Source: Paenibacillus elgii NBRC 100335
GTDB lineage: Bacteria > Bacillota > Bacilli > Paenibacillales > NBRC-103111
Assembly (NCBI RefSeq): GCF_004000865.1
Contig: NZ_BIMB01000012.1
Span: forward strand, 62,001 to 126,000
DNA length: 64,000 bases
Direction of reading: 5' to 3'
Below are positions 26,853 to 36,307 of this stretch, one piece after another. A program made the position numbers and the translations under genes. Numbering within the stretch: the stretch's first letter is position 1; every line of letters starts with the position of its first letter. Below the pieces are notes generated by a model. The model made no database searches. It had not been told where the DNA came from and saw nothing but the letters and a program-made list of their open reading frames with translations.

Positions 26853-28772
26853 ATGGAGAGAAGGGAGATGCCGTTGGTGAAACCGGATTTGCGAGAAGCT
26901 CTCAGACGTCAGGTGCTGGTAGGGGACGGGGCCATGGGTACGTACCTGTATCAGATGGGTTTTCCTGTCGGCATTTCTTATGAAGAATTAAATTTATTGG
27001 AGCCCGATGTCATCATGGACGTGCATCGGCGTTATTATGAAGCGGGAGCGCGTTTAATCGAGACCAATACGTTCTCGGCGAACCGCGAAAAGCTGTCCAA
27101 ATACGGGCTGGAGCAGGAGATGGAGGCGATCAACCGCGCCGGCGTTGAGCTGGCGAAAAAAGCGGTTGGAGACGACGCCTACGTTATCGGCGCTATCGGC
27201 TCGATCCGGGCGGGCAAACGCAAGAACGTCCGCACCGCCAAGGTCAAGGAAGATTTTCGCGACCAAATCGAGGTGCTGGTCGATACGCCGGTGGACGGGC
27301 TGCTGCTCGAGTCGTTCTACGATCTGGAGGAAATGCTGATCGCGCTGAGGCTGATCCGCAAGGTCAGCGAGCTCCCGGTCATTTGCCAGTTTGCCACCGA
27401 AGGCACGGGCTCGACGCATGACGGCATCCTGCTGACGGAAGCGTTCCGGAAACTGACGGCGGCCGGGGCGGATGTGGTCGGCTTCAACTGCCGGAGCGGT
27501 CCGAACGGGCTGCTGCGTTCGCTCCAGCGGGTCGCTGGCATGGAGGGCGCGCCGCCATTCTCGGTGTTCCCGAACGCAGGGATCGCCGACTATGTGGACG
27601 GACGCTACACCTATGCGGCGACACCGGAATATTTCGGGGAAACCGCCCGGAAATTCGTCGACCTGGGAGCGCGTATCGTCGGCGGCTGCTGCGGCACGAC
27701 GCCCGAGCATATCGCCGCCATGGCGCAGTCGCTTCAGAACTATGCGCCCGACCCGGGTGCTTTGCGCTTACTGCAGGAAGCTGGCGAGGGAAGCGGGGCC
27801 GGCCGCATTGTGACGCGTCTGCAGCCCGTACCGTCGCCTCCCGCTCCGGAGCCGAATCTCGCTGAGCTCGCGAAGGAGCGCTATACCGTCATCGTGGAGC
27901 TTGACCCGCCGCGTGATCTGGACATTGAGAAGTTCATGCAGGGGGCGCAGGCGCTCAAAAATGTCGGGGTCGACGCGCTGACGATGGCGGACAATTCGCT
28001 CGCCGTCACACGGATGAGCAATTTGGCGCTCGGCAGTCTGGTGAAAGAGAGAATCGGCATGAAGCCGCTCATACACATCGCCTGCCGGGACCGCAACATG
28101 ATCGGCACCCAATCGCATATGATGGGGCTGCATGCGCTCGGCATCGACCATGTGCTGGCTGTGACGGGCGATCCGGCCAAATTCGGCGATTTGCCGGGTT
28201 CGAGCTCCGTGTACGATCTGACGTCGTTCGAGATCATCCGGATGATCAAGCAGTTGAACGAGGGAATTGCTTTTTCCGGCAAGTCGCTGAAGAAGAAAGC
28301 GAATTTCGTCGTCGGAGCCGCCTTCAATCCGAACGTCAAGCACTTGGATAAAGCGGTGCAGCGGCTTGAGCGCAAAATCGAGTCCGGCGCCGATTATATC
28401 ATGACCCAGCCGGTCTATAATGCGGAGCTGATCGAGAAGGTGTACGAGGCGACGAAGCATCTGGACGTTCCGATCTTTATCGGCATTATGCCGCTCGCCA
28501 GCGGGGGCAACGCTGAATACCTGCACAACGAGGTTCCGGGCATTCAGCTATCGGACGAAGTCCGGCAGCGGATGAACGGGCTCAAGGGCGAGGAAGGACG
28601 AGCTATGGGCGTGCAGATCGCCAAGGAGCTTCTTGATGCGGCGATGCATTATTTTAAAGGAATTTACCTGATGACGCCGTTCCTTGCTTACGAGATGACC
28701 GTACAACTGACGGAGTACGTTTGGGAGAAAGCGCATCGGCTTGATTCCCACTTGTACCCACTATCAAAATGA
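26853..28772 (+). CDS. yitJ: Bifunctional homocysteine S-methyltransferase / 5,10-methylenetetrahydrofolate reductase
   Basis: 639 residues, a two-domain fusion. The N-terminal Hcy-binding domain (~8-295) has GDGAMGTYL, ETNTFSANR, the zinc Cys in GFNCRSGP and GGCCGTTPEH. The C-terminal MetF-like domain (~340-630) has VELDPPRD, HIACRDRN, HVLAVTGDPAKFGD and YIMTQPVYN. It would use methylenetetrahydrofolate to remake methionine, as B. subtilis YitJ. The start is uncertain: AAGGGAG at 26861-26867 best serves TTG 26874 or GTG 26877, while ATG 26853 has a weaker AAGG. It is co-transcribed with dapF, so no room exists for a SAM riboswitch directly upstream. Confidence 0.9.
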   Translation: MERREMPLVKPDLREALRRQVLVGDGAMGTYLYQMGFPVGISYEELNLLEPDVIMDVHRRYYEAGARLIETNTFSANREKLSKYGLEQEMEAINRAGVELAKKAVGDDAYVIGAIGSIRAGKRKNVRTAKVKEDFRDQIEVLVDTPVDGLLLESFYDLEEMLIALRLIRKVSELPVICQFATEGTGSTHDGILLTEAFRKLTAAGADVVGFNCRSGPNGLLRSLQRVAGMEGAPPFSVFPNAGIADYVDGRYTYAATPEYFGETARKFVDLGARIVGGCCGTTPEHIAAMAQSLQNYAPDPGALRLLQEAGEGSGAGRIVTRLQPVPSPPAPEPNLAELAKERYTVIVELDPPRDLDIEKFMQGAQALKNVGVDALTMADNSLAVTRMSNLALGSLVKERIGMKPLIHIACRDRNMIGTQSHMMGLHALGIDHVLAVTGDPAKFGDLPGSSSVYDLTSFEIIRMIKQLNEGIAFSGKSLKKKANFVVGAAFNPNVKHLDKAVQRLERKIESGADYIMTQPVYNAELIEKVYEATKHLDVPIFIGIMPLASGGNAEYLHNEVPGIQLSDEVRQRMNGLKGEEGRAMGVQIAKELLDAAMHYFKGIYLMTPFLAYEMTVQLTEYVWEKAHRLDSHLYPLSK

Positions 28773-28801
28773 ATTAGAATAGGATAATGGATGTGAAGGC
28801 C

Positions 28802-29683
28802 ATGGTCATCAGTATGACCGGCTTCGGACAAGCCGCACGTACGACGGACGGCTTCCGGATCCAGATTGACCTGAAATCGGTCAATCACCGTTACTGCGAG
28901 ATCGTGGTACGGATGCCCCGGGAATTTGCCCGTTACGAGAACGCGGTTAAGGCCGCCGTTCAGCAGCATGTAAGGCGTGGACGTGTCGATGCGTTCGTTA
29001 CGGTCGAACGCGACCGCGACGTACCGCAAGCCGTCGAGATCGATTGGAGCTTGGCGATGGGCTATGCTCAAGCGGCCGAACAGCTGCGGGAACGGTTATC
29101 CCTTAAGGATGAGCTGAGCCTGCGCGATTTGCTTGCCATTCCCGGCTTGGTTGCGATCGGGCAAAATCAGGAGATGGCCGAGGAGCGGATGGAAGCGGAG
29201 CTCATTGCCTGCGCAGCGGAAGCGGCAAGGGAGCTTTCGGACATGCGTGAGAAGGAAGGCGCCTTTCTTCAGAACGATCTGATACAGCGTATCGGGACGA
29301 TGGAGGATCATTGCAGCACAGCCTCGGGGATCGCGCCTCAAGTGGTCCAAGACTATGCCGGCAAGCTCCGCGCCCGGATCGAAGAGCTTTTGCAGCAAGC
29401 GCCTCCGGACGAGCAGCGGCTTGCCATGGAGATCGCCGTCTTCGCCGATCGTGCCAGTATCGCCGAAGAGCTGACTCGTCTGCAAAGCCACTGCAAGCAG
29501 TTCCGGGAGCTGCTGAAATCTTCCGAACCGGTGGGCCGCAAGCTCGATTTCCTCGTTCAAGAGATGAACCGGGAAGCGAATACGATCGGTTCCAAAGCGA
29601 ATCACGCCCAGTTGGCCGCCGTAGTGGTCGACATGAAAGCGGAGCTCGAAAAAATACGGGAGCAGATTCAAAATATCGAGTAA
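28802..29683 (+). CDS. yloC: YicC/YloC family endoribonuclease
   Basis: 293 residues. The conserved N-terminus SMTGFGQA, SVNHRYCEIVVRMPRE, RGRVDAFVTVER, and the C-terminal EEAN-like block KLDFLVQEMNREANTIGSKANHA with the final helix are all YicC hallmarks. The family was recently shown to cleave RNA endonucleolytically. I start at ATG 28802 because family members begin M-x-x-SMTGFG; ATG 28787 is also open. It lies upstream of remA, as in B. subtilis. Confidence 0.9.
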   Translation: MVISMTGFGQAARTTDGFRIQIDLKSVNHRYCEIVVRMPREFARYENAVKAAVQQHVRRGRVDAFVTVERDRDVPQAVEIDWSLAMGYAQAAEQLRERLSLKDELSLRDLLAIPGLVAIGQNQEMAEERMEAELIACAAEAARELSDMREKEGAFLQNDLIQRIGTMEDHCSTASGIAPQVVQDYAGKLRARIEELLQQAPPDEQRLAMEIAVFADRASIAEELTRLQSHCKQFRELLKSSEPVGRKLDFLVQEMNREANTIGSKANHAQLAAVVVDMKAELEKIREQIQNIE

Positions 29684-29698
29684 TTTTAGTAATTAACT

Positions 29699-29826
29699 CT
29701 TTCTTTTAAAATGATTTTTGTTTATTGCGGTTGGCGGAGAACAGAGGATCTGCCGGAGGCAGATGCTGCTGATTCGCAGCCACTGACGAACAACCTCTCA
29801 TTTTAAAAGAAAGTTCCAGGGGGAAC
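29699..29826 (+). ncRNA. Candidate structured leader element between yloC and remA
   Basis: A perfect 16-bp long-range stem (29699-29714 with 29798-29813) encloses an inner 5-bp helix (29729-29733 with 29791-29795) and two hairpins: 7 bp with a 3-base loop (29748-29764) and 5 bp (29765-29780). Immediately after, GTTCC/GGAAC (29813-29817 with 29822-29826) folds over the AGGGGG ribosome site of remA. No T run follows, so it is not a simple terminator. No known RNA family was recognised. A small transposon-like inverted repeat is the main alternative. Confidence 0.5.
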
Positions 29827-29834
29827 CTATAACA

Positions 29835-30095
29835 ATGGCGATCAAACTAATCAACATCGGTTTCGGGAATATCGTATCGGCGAATCGAATCATTTCCATT
29901 GTCAGCCCGGAATCGGCACCGATCAAACGGATCATCCAAGAAGCGCGCGACCGCCATATGCTAATCGATGCGACTTACGGTCGCCGCACCCGCGCCGTCA
30001 TTATCACGGACAGCGATCATGTCATTTTGTCCGCGGTACAGCCGGAAACGGTGGCGCATCGACTTTCCAATAAGGACGATGATCATGACGAGTAA
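29835..30095 (+). CDS. remA: RemA (DUF370), DNA-binding regulator of matrix and osmoprotection genes
   Basis: 86 residues with the nearly invariant family core: [61 protein letters not shown]. In B. subtilis RemA forms rings that bind DNA and activates biofilm matrix and osmoprotectant operons. The ribosome site AGGGGG lies inside a predicted hairpin. The stop overlaps the gmk start region. Confidence 0.95.
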   Translation: MAIKLINIGFGNIVSANRIISIVSPESAPIKRIIQEARDRHMLIDATYGRRTRAVIITDSDHVILSAVQPETVAHRLSNKDDDHDE

Positions 30096-30726
30096 TGTAG
30101 GATGTACCCCTGCGGATAAGGGAATTTTGATCGTGCTTTCCGGTCCTTCCGGCGTCGGCAAGGGTACCGTCTGTAAAGCGCTGCGGGGCTGTGCGCCGGA
30201 TATCGTATATTCGGTTTCCGCAACAACGCGGGCTCCGCGGCAGGGCGAAGTGGATGGGGTTAACTATTTTTTTAAGACTAGAGAACAATTCCAGCAAATG
30301 ATCACGCAGGACCAGATGCTGGAATGGGCGGAATACGTAGGCAATTATTACGGAACGCCGCGTAAGTTTGTACAAGACACGCTGAACGCAGGCAAGGACA
30401 TTATTTTGGAGATCGAAGTGCAGGGTGCGTTGAAGGTGAAGCAGAAGTTCCCGGAAGGGGTCTTCATTTTTCTGCTGCCTCCGTCGCTGCCGGAGCTTGA
30501 AAGCCGCATCGTCGGACGCGGTACGGAATCCGAAGAAACGATTCGCAGCCGCATGTCGGTGGCGGTCGACGAGATCGCGATGATGGAGCATTACGATTAC
30601 GCCATCGTCAACGATCAAGTAGATCTCGCCTGTTCTCGCATCCGCAGCATTTTGACGGCGGAGCACTGTCGCAAAGACCGTATGGTTTCCAAAATTCAAC
30701 ACTGGATGGCTGAGGTGAAAAAATAA
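30085..30726 (+). CDS. gmk: Guanylate kinase
   Basis: 213 residues. P-loop [11 protein letters not shown], the GMP-binding [19 protein letters not shown], and [11 protein letters not shown] are characteristic. It phosphorylates GMP to GDP. ATG 30085 lies inside the end of remA (11-bp overlap), with AAGGA at 30072-30076; ATG 30079 is a less likely start. Confidence 0.95.
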   Translation: MTSNVGCTPADKGILIVLSGPSGVGKGTVCKALRGCAPDIVYSVSATTRAPRQGEVDGVNYFFKTREQFQQMITQDQMLEWAEYVGNYYGTPRKFVQDTLNAGKDIILEIEVQGALKVKQKFPEGVFIFLLPPSLPELESRIVGRGTESEETIRSRMSVAVDEIAMMEHYDYAIVNDQVDLACSRIRSILTAEHCRKDRMVSKIQHWMAEVKK

Positions 30727-30727
30727 C

Positions 30728-30943
30728 ATGTTGTATCCTTCTATCGACAAGCTTTTGGACAAGGTAGACAGCAAGTATTCGCTCGTAGTAGCGGCCGCCA
30801 AACGGGCGCGCATGCTGCGTGACGGTTCCAAAACCGAAGTAAAACAAAAGAAGTCGCATAAATATGTAGGCCTGGCTCTGGAAGAAATCTATGAAGACCA
30901 TATTTCCTACGAGAAATTGCAAAACAAAGAGTCCCTAAAGTAA
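30728..30943 (+). CDS. rpoZ: RNA polymerase omega subunit
   Basis: 71 residues. [30 protein letters not shown] is the omega signature, with the C-terminal [14 protein letters not shown]. It assists assembly of the beta' subunit. The start is 1 bp after the gmk stop. A hairpin with a T run follows. Confidence 0.93.
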   Translation: MLYPSIDKLLDKVDSKYSLVVAAAKRARMLRDGSKTEVKQKKSHKYVGLALEEIYEDHISYEKLQNKESLK

Positions 30944-30945
30944 AC

Positions 30946-30972
30946 AACAACCCTCGTGGTTGTTATTTTTTT
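30946..30972 (+). terminator. Terminator or attenuator between rpoZ and coaBC
   Basis: A 7-bp stem (30946-30952 with 30958-30964) is followed by ATTTTTTTT. The stem is short, so read-through into coaBC is likely. Confidence 0.6.
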
Positions 30973-31018
30973 CGCAAGGATACGATTCATTGCCCGTAAG
31001 GGAAAGGAGCGAAGCCCC

Positions 31019-32224
31019 ATGTTGAACGGAAAAACGGTATTGCTCGGGGTCAGCGGCGGCATTGCCGCTTACAAAGCGGCGGCGGTGTGCAGCAAGCTGA
31101 CGCAGGCGGGAGCCGACGTACGGGTGATCATGACGGAATCGGCGACCAAATTTGTGGCGCCGCTGACGTTTCAAACGTTGTCGAGACACGACGTTATCGT
31201 CGATACGTTCGACGAAAAGGACGCTTCCGTCGTATCGCATATTGATCTGGCCGACAGGGCGGACGTCGTCGTGATCGCCCCGGCCACCGCCAACATTATC
31301 GGCAAAATCGCGCTGGGCCTCGCCGATGATATGCTCAGCACGACGCTATTGGCCACCATGGCGCCGATTCTCGTAGCTCCCGCCATGAACGTGCATATGT
31401 ATGCGCACCCGGCGGTGCAGACCAACATGCAGAAGCTTGCGGAGCGCGGCGTCCGGTTCATCGAGCCCGGCACGGGTCAACTGGCTTGTGGCTATGTGGG
31501 CAAGGGGCGCTTGGCGGAGCCGGAAGAGATCGTGGCTGCGGTCGAACGGTTTTTCCAAGAGAAGCGGCTGCTTGAAGGGAAGCGTGTGTTGGTAACGGCC
31601 GGCGCGACGGTGGAACGGATTGACCCCGTCCGGTACTTGACCAACGATTCCTCGGGCAAAATGGGGTATGCGATCGCCGAAGAAGCGCGGCGGATGGGGG
31701 CGAGCGTGACGCTCGTTACGGGCAAAGCTTCGATTGCTGCGCCCACTGGCGTGACCGTGGTCAAAGTCGAATCCGCGCTGGAGATGATGGAAGCGGTCCT
31801 TTCCCGGCTGCCCGAGCAGGATGTGATTATCAAGGCCGCGGCTGTGGCCGATTACCGGCCTGCGGAGCAGGCGGAGCACAAAATCAAGAAAAACGAAGAT
31901 GAAATGACGATGCGGATGGTGAAAAATCCGGATATCGCGCAAGCGGTCGGCGAACGGAAGAAGCCGTCGCAGCTTCTCGTCGGATTTGCAGCCGAAACGC
32001 AGCATTTGGAGACGTTTGCGCAGGAAAAGCTGAAGAAGAAGCGCTGCGATCTGCTGGTAGCCAACGACGTGACGATGGAAGGCGCAGGCTTCGGGACCGA
32101 TACGAACGTCGTACGGATTTATGATTCCGGGGGGCTGGTTGAAGCGCTGCCTCTGATGTCGAAAGGACAAGTCGCGGCCAGATTGCTCACGCTAGTTGCG
32201 GATCGTCTCGGAAAGGGGAGATGA
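31019..32224 (+). CDS. coaBC: CoaBC: phosphopantothenoylcysteine decarboxylase / phosphopantothenate-cysteine ligase
   Basis: 401 residues. The CoaC half (1-~190) has the flavin-binding GVSGGIAAYKA, the active-site His in SHIDLADRAD, and PAMNVHMY; Cys in GQLACGYVGKGRL. The CoaB half has VTAGATVERIDPVRYLTNDSSGKMG and KKNEDEM. It performs two steps of coenzyme A synthesis. ATG 31019 follows AAAGGAG, after the rpoZ attenuator. Confidence 0.95.
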   Translation: MLNGKTVLLGVSGGIAAYKAAAVCSKLTQAGADVRVIMTESATKFVAPLTFQTLSRHDVIVDTFDEKDASVVSHIDLADRADVVVIAPATANIIGKIALGLADDMLSTTLLATMAPILVAPAMNVHMYAHPAVQTNMQKLAERGVRFIEPGTGQLACGYVGKGRLAEPEEIVAAVERFFQEKRLLEGKRVLVTAGATVERIDPVRYLTNDSSGKMGYAIAEEARRMGASVTLVTGKASIAAPTGVTVVKVESALEMMEAVLSRLPEQDVIIKAAAVADYRPAEQAEHKIKKNEDEMTMRMVKNPDIAQAVGERKKPSQLLVGFAAETQHLETFAQEKLKKKRCDLLVANDVTMEGAGFGTDTNVVRIYDSGGLVEALPLMSKGQVAARLLTLVADRLGKGR

Positions 32225-32231
32225 CCGACGA

Positions 32232-34736
32232 ATGTACGCCAAAGTTATTGTGGATGTCCCGGCCCGGCCTACGAACCGGGCATTTGACTATATAGTACCG
32301 GAAACGATGCGAGATTACATCGCCGTGGGGAGCCGCGTAGGCGTTCCCTTCGGCCCTCGGACCGTGCAAGGGTTTGTCGTAGAGCTTCACGACGGAACGG
32401 ACCTCGACCCGGAGAAGCTGAAGCCAATCCGCCTGACGATGGACGTCACTCCTCCGTTAACCCCCGAGCTTGTCAAGCTGGGCCGCTGGATTAGCCGCAC
32501 GTACCTTTGCCACGAAATTATTGCGCTGCAAGCGATGATCCCCGGCGCGCTGAAGGCCAAGTACGAACGGCATGTTAAGGTGGCCGACGACCTGGAGACC
32601 GAAGAAAAGCAGCCGGAGCTGCTGCCTCTGCTCCTCCCCGAGCAGGAAGAAATCCTCGCGCATGTCCGCAAGCACGAATCGGTCGAGCTGGAATCGCTGC
32701 TGCAAACCTTTTCGGAAAAAGGCGCACTGATCAAGCAGCTGCTGGAAGACGGTCGGCTGACGGAAATTCAAATGGTTAAAGACCGGATGTCGACGAAAAA
32801 GGCACTTTATGTGTTTCCGCCGAACGATCCCGATCAGTTGGAAGCGTGGCAAGCCGAGCTGCCAGCCCGTGCGGCCAAGCAAAAGCAGGTGCTCGCATTT
32901 CTGCAGGAGCATCCTGAACCGATCAAGCTGACGGAGCTGCTGACGAAGCTGCAAATCACCGCCGCTGCGGTCAAAGGGCTTGTCGAACGAGGGTGGCTTC
33001 GGCTGGAGGAAACCGAAGTGCAGCGCGATCCCTATGCGTCGCGCACGTTCAAGCCGACCTCGCCGCTCCCACTGACGCCCGAGCAGCAATCGGTGTTCGA
33101 ACGGATCAGAGAAGCGGCGCAAGGACGGACGCGTCGCGTCTTTTTGCTGCACGGCGTGACCGGCAGCGGCAAGACGGAGGTCTATCTCCAGTCGATCCAA
33201 TCCTGCTTGGATCAAGGCCGCGAAGCGATCGTGCTCGTCCCGGAAATTTCGCTTACGCCTCAGATGGTCGAACAGTTTAAAGGAAGGTTCGGCAATCGGG
33301 TCGCCGTGCTGCACAGCCGTCTCTCCAATGGCGAACGCTATGACGAATGGCGCAAAATCGTACGCCGTGAAGTCAGCGTCGTAATCGGCGCGCGCTCGGC
33401 GATTTTTGCTCCATTCACCAATATCGGACTCATTATTATTGATGAAGAACACGAATCGACCTATAAGCAGGAAGAAAGCCCGAAATATCATGCTCGCGAT
33501 GTGGCAATCGCCCGGGCGGGCGAGCATGGAGCCTCGGTCGTGCTAGGTTCCGCTACGCCTTCATTGGAAAGCATGTACCGGACTTCCGTCGAGGCTGCGG
33601 CTTCGGCAACCCCGGATCGTCCGGCATTCGAATTGCTTTCGATGCCTTCGCGCGTTGAGGGAAGGCCGCTGCCAAGGGTAAACATCATCGATATGCGCGA
33701 GGAACTGAAAAACGGCAACCGGTCGATGTTCAGCCGCGCCTTGTATAAAGCGATCGAAGATCGGTTACACAAGAAGGAACAGGTCGTCCTGCTGCTGAAC
33801 CGGCGGGGGTACGCCACGTTCGTCATGTGCCGCACCTGCGGCTATGTCGCGGATTGTCCGCATTGCGATATTTCGCTGACGTACCATCAAAGCTCCAAGG
33901 CGATCCGCTGTCATTACTGCGGCTACGCGGAGCGCGAACTGGCCGTCTGTCCGGACTGCGGCAGTGAGCATATCCGCCACTTCGGCACGGGAACGCAGCG
34001 GGTCGAGGAGGAGCTCGGCAAGCTGTTTCCCGGGATTCGCGTCATTCGCATGGACGTTGACACGACAACGGAAAAGGGCTCACATGAAAAATGGCTCACG
34101 ATGTTCCGGAATCGTCAGGCTGACGTGCTGCTCGGCACGCAGATGGTCGCCAAGGGGCTTGATTTTCCTTACGTGACGCTCGTCGGCGCGCTCGCGGCCG
34201 ATTCCGTTCTGAACCTGCCCGATTTCCGCGCCGCCGAACGGTCGTTCCAGTTACTGACGCAGGTAGCGGGACGCGCCGGACGGCATGAGCTGCCCGGCGA
34301 GGTGTTCGTGCAAACGTACACGCCGGAGCATTACAGCATTATGAGCGCGAGCAAGCACGATTATATGGGCTTTATGCGCAAGGAGATGCTGATGCGCAAG
34401 CTGCACAATTACCCGCCATTTCATCGGCTCGTCTTGATTACGCTGTCGCACGAGCAGGTGCAGCTGCTGCTTCGCGCAGGCGAAATGCTCGCTTCCCGTC
34501 TGAAAGAGCTCGCGCAGACGATGCAAGCGGACGGAACCGAGCTGGAGGTGCTGGGGCCCGTCGCTTCGCCGATTTCAAGGATCAAAGATAGATATCGGTT
34601 TCAATGCATGATAAAATATCGGGGAGAGACGGACATTTCCGCCTTGGTGCAGAAAGCGGCCGCTGTGCTTGACGATATCGTGAAGCAGCAAAAGCTGACG
34701 GTATCGATCGATGTCGATCCCCAAGTATTAATGTAA
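32232..34736 (+). CDS. priA: Primosomal protein N' (replication restart helicase PriA)
   Basis: 834 residues. The N-terminal DNA-binding domain (AFDYIVPE, GSRVGVPFG) precedes the helicase: GVTGSGKTEVYL Walker A, DEEHESTYKQ Walker B, GSATPSLES. A zinc domain between the helicase lobes has eight Cys (CRTCGYVADCPHC, CHYCGY, CPDCGS), and the family ending LGPVASPISRIKDRYRFQ is present. It reloads the replisome at stalled forks. The start lies 7 bp after coaBC. Confidence 0.95.
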   Translation: MYAKVIVDVPARPTNRAFDYIVPETMRDYIAVGSRVGVPFGPRTVQGFVVELHDGTDLDPEKLKPIRLTMDVTPPLTPELVKLGRWISRTYLCHEIIALQAMIPGALKAKYERHVKVADDLETEEKQPELLPLLLPEQEEILAHVRKHESVELESLLQTFSEKGALIKQLLEDGRLTEIQMVKDRMSTKKALYVFPPNDPDQLEAWQAELPARAAKQKQVLAFLQEHPEPIKLTELLTKLQITAAAVKGLVERGWLRLEETEVQRDPYASRTFKPTSPLPLTPEQQSVFERIREAAQGRTRRVFLLHGVTGSGKTEVYLQSIQSCLDQGREAIVLVPEISLTPQMVEQFKGRFGNRVAVLHSRLSNGERYDEWRKIVRREVSVVIGARSAIFAPFTNIGLIIIDEEHESTYKQEESPKYHARDVAIARAGEHGASVVLGSATPSLESMYRTSVEAAASATPDRPAFELLSMPSRVEGRPLPRVNIIDMREELKNGNRSMFSRALYKAIEDRLHKKEQVVLLLNRRGYATFVMCRTCGYVADCPHCDISLTYHQSSKAIRCHYCGYAERELAVCPDCGSEHIRHFGTGTQRVEEELGKLFPGIRVIRMDVDTTTEKGSHEKWLTMFRNRQADVLLGTQMVAKGLDFPYVTLVGALAADSVLNLPDFRAAERSFQLLTQVAGRAGRHELPGEVFVQTYTPEHYSIMSASKHDYMGFMRKEMLMRKLHNYPPFHRLVLITLSHEQVQLLLRAGEMLASRLKELAQTMQADGTELEVLGPVASPISRIKDRYRFQCMIKYRGETDISALVQKAAAVLDDIVKQQKLTVSIDVDPQVLM

Positions 34737-34839
34737 CGGAGTTGTCAACCGGTCCATGCGGCCGGAATATACATAACGTAACAGCCGGCTGCGGAAAAGC
34801 CGGTTCATTCTCTTGAAACGAAAAGGATGGTGCTTATAC

Positions 34840-35322
34840 ATGGCAATCAAAATCATCGTGAAAGATCCGGACCCGGTGCTGCGTGAAAAATGCAAGCCCG
34901 TTCCTAAAATTACGCCGAACATTCATAAGTTGCTGAACGACATGGCGGATACGATGTACGAGGCGGAGGGCGTAGGACTGGCCGCGCCGCAGATCGGCAT
35001 TCTCAAGCGGGTCATCGTCATGGACGTCGGCGACGAGCATGGCTTGATCGAGCTGATTAATCCGGAGATCATCGAGCGGGAAGGGGAGCAATTCGGACCG
35101 GAGGGCTGCTTAAGCATTCCCGGATTTACGGGCGATGTGAAGCGGGCTGCCCGAGTGAAGGTCAAGGGGCTCAATCGCGACGGTGAGGAGATCGTCATCG
35201 AAGGGACTGAGCTGCTGGCCCGCTGTATCCAGCATGAGGTGGATCATTTAAACGGGGTGCTGTATACGGACTTGGCGGAAAAAATGTATCGCAGCGAGCA
35301 ACAGGATCGTGATGACGCATGA
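34840..35322 (+). CDS. def: Peptide deformylase
   Basis: 160 residues. All three motifs are present: [18 protein letters not shown] (Cys metal ligand) and QHEVDHLNG (two His, catalytic Glu). It removes the formyl group from nascent proteins. ATG 34840 follows AAAAGGA. The stop overlaps the fmt start (ATGA). A 103-bp gap separates it from priA, with a small GC hairpin near 34782-34803. Confidence 0.95.
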   Translation: MAIKIIVKDPDPVLREKCKPVPKITPNIHKLLNDMADTMYEAEGVGLAAPQIGILKRVIVMDVGDEHGLIELINPEIIEREGEQFGPEGCLSIPGFTGDVKRAARVKVKGLNRDGEEIVIEGTELLARCIQHEVDHLNGVLYTDLAEKMYRSEQQDRDDA

Positions 35323-36275
35323 GAGTGATTTTTATGGGTACGCCGGATTTTGCCGTGCCGTCTCTCCAAACGCTGCTGAACGATAAAAATCTGGAGGTCG
35401 TCGCGGTCGTCACGCAGCCGGACCGTCCGGTCGGGCGCAAGCGCGTACTGACGCCGACCCCCGTCAAGGTCGAGGCGGAGAAGCACGGCCTGCCCGTGCT
35501 TCAGCCGGAACGGCTGCGCCGCCCGGAGTCCGTCGAGGCGATCCGCGCTCTGCAGCCGGATCTCATTGTGACTGCGGCGTTTGGACAAATTTTGCCGAAA
35601 TCGGTACTCGATCTGCCGAAGCTGGGCTGTATTAATATTCACGCGTCGCTGCTCCCCAACTACCGCGGCGGGGCGCCGATTCACTACGCCGTGATGAACG
35701 GTGACGCCGTCACCGGCGTTACGATCATGTACATGGCGGAAGGCTTGGATACCGGCGACATGATCAGCAAGATCGAGGTACCTATCGAGGACAGCGATAC
35801 GACCGGCACAATGTTCGACAAGCTGAGCTTGGCCGGAGCGAAGCTGCTGGAGGAGACGCTGCCGGATTTGCTGGCGGGTCGCGTGCAGGCGGTGCCGCAG
35901 AACGATGCGGAGGCGGTGTATTCGCCGAACATTACCCGCGAGCAGGAGCGGATCGATTGGACAAGGCCGGCGGAGCAGCTGTGGAATCTGGTACGGGGGC
36001 TGCATCCCCGGCCGGGAGCTTATACGTTATGGAACGGCGAAGTATTGAAAATATGGACGTGCGCCAAGCCTGCCGAGTCGGAGCAAGTGCCTGACGGCAT
36101 ACAGCCGGGCACCGTGCTGGAAGCGGGAGAACGGGGAATCGCCGTGGCTGCCGGGCAAGGCGTGCTGCGGATCACGGAGCTGCAGCCGGCGGGCAAGAAG
36201 GCCATGGACGCCGCCGCGTTCGCGCGAAGCGGACAGTTGGCGCCGGGCACCGTGCTTGGGACATCGGGCGATTGA
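35319..36275 (+). CDS. fmt: Methionyl-tRNA formyltransferase
   Basis: 318 residues. [25 protein letters not shown], the formyl-folate [20 protein letters not shown] motif, and the C-terminal domain with [12 protein letters not shown] identify Fmt. It formylates initiator tRNA, opposing def with which it is translationally coupled (ATGA overlap). Confidence 0.95.
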   Translation: MRVIFMGTPDFAVPSLQTLLNDKNLEVVAVVTQPDRPVGRKRVLTPTPVKVEAEKHGLPVLQPERLRRPESVEAIRALQPDLIVTAAFGQILPKSVLDLPKLGCINIHASLLPNYRGGAPIHYAVMNGDAVTGVTIMYMAEGLDTGDMISKIEVPIEDSDTTGTMFDKLSLAGAKLLEETLPDLLAGRVQAVPQNDAEAVYSPNITREQERIDWTRPAEQLWNLVRGLHPRPGAYTLWNGEVLKIWTCAKPAESEQVPDGIQPGTVLEAGERGIAVAAGQGVLRITELQPAGKKAMDAAAFARSGQLAPGTVLGTSGD

Positions 36276-36307
36276 GCTGTGAGCGATAGAAGAAAAGCGG
36301 AGGAATT

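Noticed and set aside
29699..29813. Simple terminator after yloC
   Set aside because: The stem arms are 83 bases apart and no T run follows the second arm.
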